A stretch of DNA of 25,550 bases from a virus. A program made the translations under genes and the position numbers. Location: IMG/VR virus record IMGVR_UViG_3300042905_002654, positions 1 through 25,550 of that record, one strand, 5' to 3'. A model generated the notes under the pieces. It was not told the DNA's origin. It worked only from the letters and a program-made list of their open reading frames with translations, and made no database searches. Below are positions 22,548 through 25,550 of this stretch, in pieces. Position 1 is the first letter of the stretch; every line of letters starts with the position of its first letter.

Positions 22548-22777
22548 TCGAGCTACCTAAACCCTCCGAAGTTGCCGAGATCGCACTCGGAGCCATTCAA
22601 GACGCACTAGCCGAGCCGTTCGACGCGCTTCTGTGCATCGTTGCTGTCCCGACCTCCGAGGAGGGCACTGCCTCTGTCGGTGTCGCCATTGCCGATGGAC
22701 TGGACAGAGTGTTTGCGGCTCGGATGCTGTCACAACTTGCCAAGCAGTATGCCGAGGAAGCCGGGGTGACGCTATGA
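22544..22777 (+). CDS. Unknown 77-aa early protein
   Basis: Starts MIELPKPSEVAEIALGAIQD; alpha/beta pattern with a hydrophobic strand FDALLCIVAVPTS (28-40), GTASVGVAIADGL (44-56), and a C-terminal helix FAARMLSQLAKQYAEEAG. ATG 22544 is chosen for ATGA coupling and the GAGGAGGAG site; an upstream in-frame ATG at 22460 overlaps the previous gene wholly. No recognised family. Confidence 0.65.
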   Translation: MIELPKPSEVAEIALGAIQDALAEPFDALLCIVAVPTSEEGTASVGVAIADGLDRVFAARMLSQLAKQYAEEAGVTL

Positions 22778-23031
22778 CCACCCTCACCTTCCAGCCCCTC
22801 CGCACCGAGGGCCGTGTGCTGGTTGCCACGGGATCGCCTGTGGTCGTCGAGACGGACTACCTCCACCTGGGCCGCGCCATCATTGAGGCATCTGGCGAGC
22901 GTGGCCTCTGTGTGCATCGCCGCTCCCGTGATCTCTGCCAGTGTGTGGCGGGAGAGACTGCCCCGGCTGAGGTTGTGTTCTCAGTCGGCGGTGAGCAGCT
23001 CCTTGGCGTGTGGCGTGGAGGTGCGGCATGA
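22774..23031 (+). CDS. Unknown 85-aa early protein
   Basis: Beta-rich N-terminal half (LTFQPLRTEGRVLVATGSPV, VVETDYLHLGRAIIEASG) followed by CVHRRSRDLCQCVAGE (about 47-62) with three Cys and one His, a possible metal site, and a C-terminal strand VVFSVGGEQLLGVWRGG. ATG 22774 gives the ATGA overlap. Not recognised. Confidence 0.65.
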   Translation: MTTLTFQPLRTEGRVLVATGSPVVVETDYLHLGRAIIEASGERGLCVHRRSRDLCQCVAGETAPAEVVFSVGGEQLLGVWRGGAA

Positions 23032-23354
23032 TTCTCTGGACAAACGAAACCACCGATAAAGGGAAAAACTATGACGTTTCTACTCGCCTACCTGTCGTGT
23101 TCTCTCGCAATGACGATTCTCTGGGTGCTGTGCGGCCTACGACTGCACAGCGAGATACCCGACTCCGCAGACTGTTAGCAGAGGCTGTTGCCTACTGGAC
23201 GAGCATCACCATTGCCCTCGTTGCCATCGCTCTGCTGTTTGCTCTTGCACCTAGCCTCACTGGGCAGGCGCAGGAGGGGCAGGGGCGGGATTGGATGGGC
23301 GAGAAGCTGTCGGCTCGGAGCTACCAATCTCCAGCACGGGAGGCACGGCGATGA
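23028..23354 (+). CDS. Putative 108-aa single-pass membrane protein
   Basis: N-terminal half is polar (MILWTNETTDKGKNYDVSTR, then basic TAQRDTRLRRLLAEA); a clear hydrophobic span SITIALVAIALLFALAP lies at about 60-76; the tail is polar and basic. ATG 23028 forms ATGA with the previous stop and has GGAGG upstream, consistent with the operon. However, another frame of the same DNA (23071-23178) also encodes a membrane-like peptide with a good ribosome site, so the N-terminal boundary is uncertain. Confidence 0.55.
   Translation: MILWTNETTDKGKNYDVSTRLPVVFSRNDDSLGAVRPTTAQRDTRLRRLLAEAVAYWTSITIALVAIALLFALAPSLTGQAQEGQGRDWMGEKLSARSYQSPAREARR
23071..23178 (+). CDS. Possible overlapping 35-aa membrane peptide
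   Basis: In +1 frame relative to the 108-aa protein: MTFLLAYLSCSLAMTILWVL then CGLRLHSEIPDSADC and stop. One hydrophobic helix near residues 3-24, and AAAGGG 5-10 bases before the ATG. Overlapping membrane frames occur in phage holin/antiholin and spanin pairs. It may also be a chance open frame. Confidence 0.35.
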   Translation: MTFLLAYLSCSLAMTILWVLCGLRLHSEIPDSADC

Positions 23355-23821
23355 CAAGCACAACACTACCGCCGCCGCCGCCATCGATGGTTTACGCCAA
23401 CGTTTTGGAGTACCCCAAGCACCGTGGCAGAGTAACGCCTCAGACATGGCTCATGGCGCTGGAGCAGCTGCAGGACACGCGAGAGGCACGAGCCGCAATG
23501 CGCGATGTGTGGGCATGGGAGCAAGCAGGATGCCCTCTGCCCGAGGAGCGGGAGCCAGAGCGGATCGTCTTGGATACTCGAACCTGCGATCAGTGCGGAG
23601 CCTCGTTTGTGCCTAGCGTCTCCCGACAAGTCTACTGCACTTCCCGGTGCCGCATGGCTAACCGACCGAGTCGCGCCAAAGTTACTGACAATGCGTTCTG
23701 CGCCAACCCCGAGTGCGGACTAGGATTTGATCGCACCAACCCTAAGAAAGCTTACTGCTGTGAGAGATGCTCCTCCCGCGCGGCTTACCTGATCCGAAAA
23801 ACGAAGGAGGCACGGCAATGA
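23351..23821 (+). CDS. Tandem treble-clef / Cys-cluster protein
   Basis: 156 aa. Pro-rich start (LPPPPPS), a helical part (VTPQTWLMALEQLQDTREAR), then two related Cys motifs: CDQCGASFVPSVSRQVYCTS with RC following (about 80-102), and CANPECGLGFDRTNPKKAYC with CERC following (about 119-142). Both have the C-x(2,4)-C-G-x-x-F ... Y-C-x-x-x-C pattern of treble-clef fingers found in nucleic-acid-binding phage proteins and HNH-like scaffolds, but no HNH catalytic His is seen. ATG 23351 is supported by ATGA and GGGAGG. Likely DNA/RNA binding. Confidence 0.7.
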   Translation: MTSTTLPPPPPSMVYANVLEYPKHRGRVTPQTWLMALEQLQDTREARAAMRDVWAWEQAGCPLPEEREPERIVLDTRTCDQCGASFVPSVSRQVYCTSRCRMANRPSRAKVTDNAFCANPECGLGFDRTNPKKAYCCERCSSRAAYLIRKTKEARQ

Positions 23822-24813
23822 CACCGAGCAACCCTATTACCACATCCAACCCTACTACCCCATCCAACACCACCCAGCGACTCATTGAGATGCTCCTAGA
23901 TCGCGATGCATCAGGCCAGCGCAAGTACAACCACACGCTGGATCGCTCAGACCTATTGTGCGAGGATTGGGCACAGCACGCCATTGAGGAGTCTCTCGAC
24001 CGTGCCGGCTACCTCCTGCGGATGGTGGACACTGCCGCCACTCTGCGCGCCGAGAACATTCAGCTCGCCGAGGAGAATGCCCATCTGCGATCCATGATCC
24101 TGCCGCTGGTGCGTTTTGCAAAGACGCTGGACATTGAGCCGACACCCCAGGCTGAGGCGCCTGTTGTCGAGGCTCCGGTACATAACATCTTGACTGATGA
24201 CAAGATGTTATGTCAGGTTCCCTCTGTTTCTGAGCCAATGCCCATCGCGGCTCCTGTCGTGGTTGTTGCCGCTCCTATCGGGATGACGGCTCAGGAGATT
24301 GCCGCCGCGCTGGGATGCCACAAGGACAGCATCCACAACTACAAAAAAGCGGGACTCCTGCCTGAGCCTGTGCCTGGCACGGGAAGACACCCGCACAACC
24401 CATTGCGCTACGCACTCGACATCGAGGAGCTGCGCGAGAAAGTCAAAGCGCGGCAGGAGGCGGCAAAGAACGCAATGTCTGGTAAGGCTCGCAAGGTTTT
24501 ACCAACACCCATTGCACCGCCTGAGCCTACATTCGACATCAACGAGGAGGGCAAGCTCAACCAGATTGAGCAGGGCAAGAGCACCTATCGCCTTATCAAA
24601 ATCTTCTACCTCGCACGTCGCACCACGGACTCTGGCTACCTCTGGGATAACCAACCTAACCGCAACTGTGATCTTGGTTGGGAGGTTGTCGAGGAATGGC
24701 GCTGCAATGGCCTTGGGCGCTGGGAGTCTACCCCAGAGGTTCCCGGCGTTGTCGGCACTGGCAATGGCATTACGCAGGGTGCGGGTGCTTACAAAGTCCC
24801 GGTTTTGGGATGA
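23818..24813 (+). CDS. Multidomain protein: MazG-like motif, leucine zipper and MerR-like HTH
   Basis: 331 aa. Residues about 23-67 include RKYNHTLDRSDLLCEDWAQH and AIEESLDRAGYLLRM; HA.EE..D..YL with a preceding YG/YN..LD is the pattern of phage MazG-like/DUF5664 nucleotide pyrophosphohydrolases. A heptad helix TLRAENIQLAEENAHLRSM (about 75-95) and a Pro/Ala/Val linker follow. Residues about 157-215 (GMTAQEIAAALGCHKDSIHN, YKKAGLLPEP, then RYALDIEELREKV) form a MerR-like HTH. The C-terminus (STYRLIKIFYLARRTTDSGY, WDNQPNRNC) is unknown. AAGGAGG precedes ATG 23818. The fusion could couple nucleotide sensing to DNA binding; inference. Confidence 0.6.
   Translation: MTPSNPITTSNPTTPSNTTQRLIEMLLDRDASGQRKYNHTLDRSDLLCEDWAQHAIEESLDRAGYLLRMVDTAATLRAENIQLAEENAHLRSMILPLVRFAKTLDIEPTPQAEAPVVEAPVHNILTDDKMLCQVPSVSEPMPIAAPVVVVAAPIGMTAQEIAAALGCHKDSIHNYKKAGLLPEPVPGTGRHPHNPLRYALDIEELREKVKARQEAAKNAMSGKARKVLPTPIAPPEPTFDINEEGKLNQIEQGKSTYRLIKIFYLARRTTDSGYLWDNQPNRNCDLGWEVVEEWRCNGLGRWESTPEVPGVVGTGNGITQGAGAYKVPVLG
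24180..24213. repeat. Perfect 13-bp inverted repeat inside the MazG-like/HTH gene
   Basis: ACATAACATCTTG and CAAGATGTTATGT flank ACTGATGA. It encodes part of the Pro/Val-rich linker (VHNILTDDKMLC). The outer part of each arm is the ATAACAT/ATGTTAT half-site seen in the early promoters. It may be a DNA operator or an RNA hairpin attenuating the operon. Confidence 0.85.
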
Positions 24814-24827
24814 GAAAGGCAAACGAA

Positions 24828-25358
24828 ATGAAAGAGGCTCAAGCACGGGGCGCTAACGGGCGATTTCTGCCAACCACCAGCCCACAAGAGGCACGGATCG
24901 CCACGCTGGAGGCGCAGGTAGTTCAGCTACAGACATCGAACGCATGGAACGCCGCTGAGTCTGTGCGCCTGGCTGAGGAGAAGCGCCTCGCCGAGCAGGG
25001 ACGTGATGCGGCACTCTCGCTCATGGAGGAATGTCGCTCTGTCATGGCTCCCTACATGGCAGATGGTGGCAAGCACCAGCCGCTCCGTCAGCTATGCGCG
25101 GCGTCTGCTATTGCCATGAGCCGCACCAAAGCGCTGGGAAAAGAGCGCGATGCACTGGAGATGGAGCTGGACGCCACGATAGCGCATCTCGACGAGCTCT
25201 CGCAGGAGAACACGCGCCTAGCATCACAGCTAATGCCTGAGGAGCTGCCGCTCCTGCCGCTCTGGATACGCATCGCGTTCTCTTGCGTCGTGTTCTTCCT
25301 CATCGCCTACCTCGCCCATCAAGCTGGATTTAATGCGGCGATGGAGGCAGTCAGGTGA
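24828..25358 (+). CDS. Coiled-coil membrane-anchored protein
   Basis: 176 aa. Begins MKEAQARGANGRFLPTTSPQ; long heptad-rich helices (ARIATLEAQVVQLQTSNAWN, SVRLAEEKRLAEQGRDAAL, and ALGKERDALEMELDATIAHL) are followed by PEELPLLPLWIRIAFSCVVF and FFLIAYLAHQAG, a single C-terminal membrane span. Tail-anchored coiled-coil topology resembles superinfection or structural anchors but no family is fixed. I chose ATG 24828 because AAAGG lies 8 bases upstream; ATG 24810 (ATGA with the previous stop, plus six residues) is a real alternative. GTGA couples it to the next gene. Confidence 0.6.
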   Translation: MKEAQARGANGRFLPTTSPQEARIATLEAQVVQLQTSNAWNAAESVRLAEEKRLAEQGRDAALSLMEECRSVMAPYMADGGKHQPLRQLCAASAIAMSRTKALGKERDALEMELDATIAHLDELSQENTRLASQLMPEELPLLPLWIRIAFSCVVFFLIAYLAHQAGFNAAMEAVR

Positions 25359-25550
25359 GCCGAGCGCCGAAATCCTACCCTGGCTATCGCACGGTGGGCA
25401 TGGGGCAAGCAGCTCAGTACGTTGTCGCAATGGTGGGTGAGCGCGACTCGAACAAACGCGCCCGGCTTGCAGGACACGCCATGCTCCTGCTCTCCGATGC
25501 TGACAAGGCCATTGGGCAGGTAGCTGGCATCCTAGAGGCAAACGAGCAGT
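25355..25550 (+). CDS. Unknown early protein, 3' end outside window
   Basis: Starts at GTG 25355 in a GTGA overlap. 65 residues visible: SRAPKSYPGYRTVGMGQAAQ, YVVAMVGERDSNKRARLAGH, and AMLLLSDADKAIGQVAGILE. Helical and not recognised. It continues past the window, so domain content is unknown. Confidence 0.55.
   Translation, partial: MSRAPKSYPGYRTVGMGQAAQYVVAMVGERDSNKRARLAGHAMLLLSDADKAIGQVAGILEANEQ

Noticed and set aside
24299-24856. Plus-strand 185-codon frame overlapping the MazG-like/HTH gene
   Set aside because: Arg/Ser/Thr-rich shadow without motif; the 331-aa frame has domains and a strong ribosome site.

Overview
This window looks like the genome of a tailed, long-tailed phage (siphovirus-like, HK97-type head) or its prophage. 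No clear host gene is visible. Base composition is moderately GC-rich by eye (not computed). The left 19.5 kb is one dense rightward late operon whose genes mostly overlap by ATGA, GTGA or TAATG junctions. The terminase and portal genes should lie just left of the window, because the first gene is already the Mu F-type head morphogenesis protein.

Layout: (1) 1-4.5 kb, head: morphogenesis protein, prohead protease, major capsid protein, probable decoration protein, head-tail connector, head closure. (2) 4.45-10.85 kb, a block of membrane/lysis and fibre genes: a small unknown, two membrane proteins (holin/spanin candidates), a small beta protein, a collagen-like fibre, a small fibre-associated protein, a kelch-like fibre, an Amidase_3 endolysin, and three more putative surface or fibre proteins. 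This block sits inside what is normally one head-tail joining module. (3) 10.85-19.5 kb, tail: HK97 gp10-like protein, tail terminator, tail tube, tail assembly chaperone with a textbook -1 frameshift site, tape measure, hub/distal tail protein and a large tip/fibre protein with a sialidase-like end. A hairpin whose U-tract lies on the minus strand closes the block. (4) 19.5-21.8 kb, control region: three small leftward genes (one a six-cysteine protein of 52 aa), a rightward excisionase-like HTH gene, a leftward zinc-ribbon/membrane pair, and a divergent XRE repressor / Cro-like pair with a perfect palindromic operator. (5) 21.8-25.55 kb, a rightward early operon of small, mostly unrecognised genes with ATGA coupling. 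It includes a tandem Cys-cluster protein, a protein combining a MazG-like motif with a MerR-like HTH, and a coiled-coil membrane protein.

The most unusual signal is in the control region. Every gene that starts a transcription unit there has a -10 hexamer ending only 6-9 bases before its ATG, so its mRNA should be leaderless or nearly so. The structural operon instead uses Shine-Dalgarno sites and coupling. Frequent leaderless genes are known from Deinococcota and Actinobacteria among bacteria, so such a host, or another lineage with similar initiation, is plausible; the host cannot be named from this sequence. Several of these promoters also share a TATAACA half-site, which recurs in a perfect 13-bp inverted repeat inside an early gene. 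No integrase is visible, so temperate lifestyle is inferred only from the repressor/Cro arrangement.
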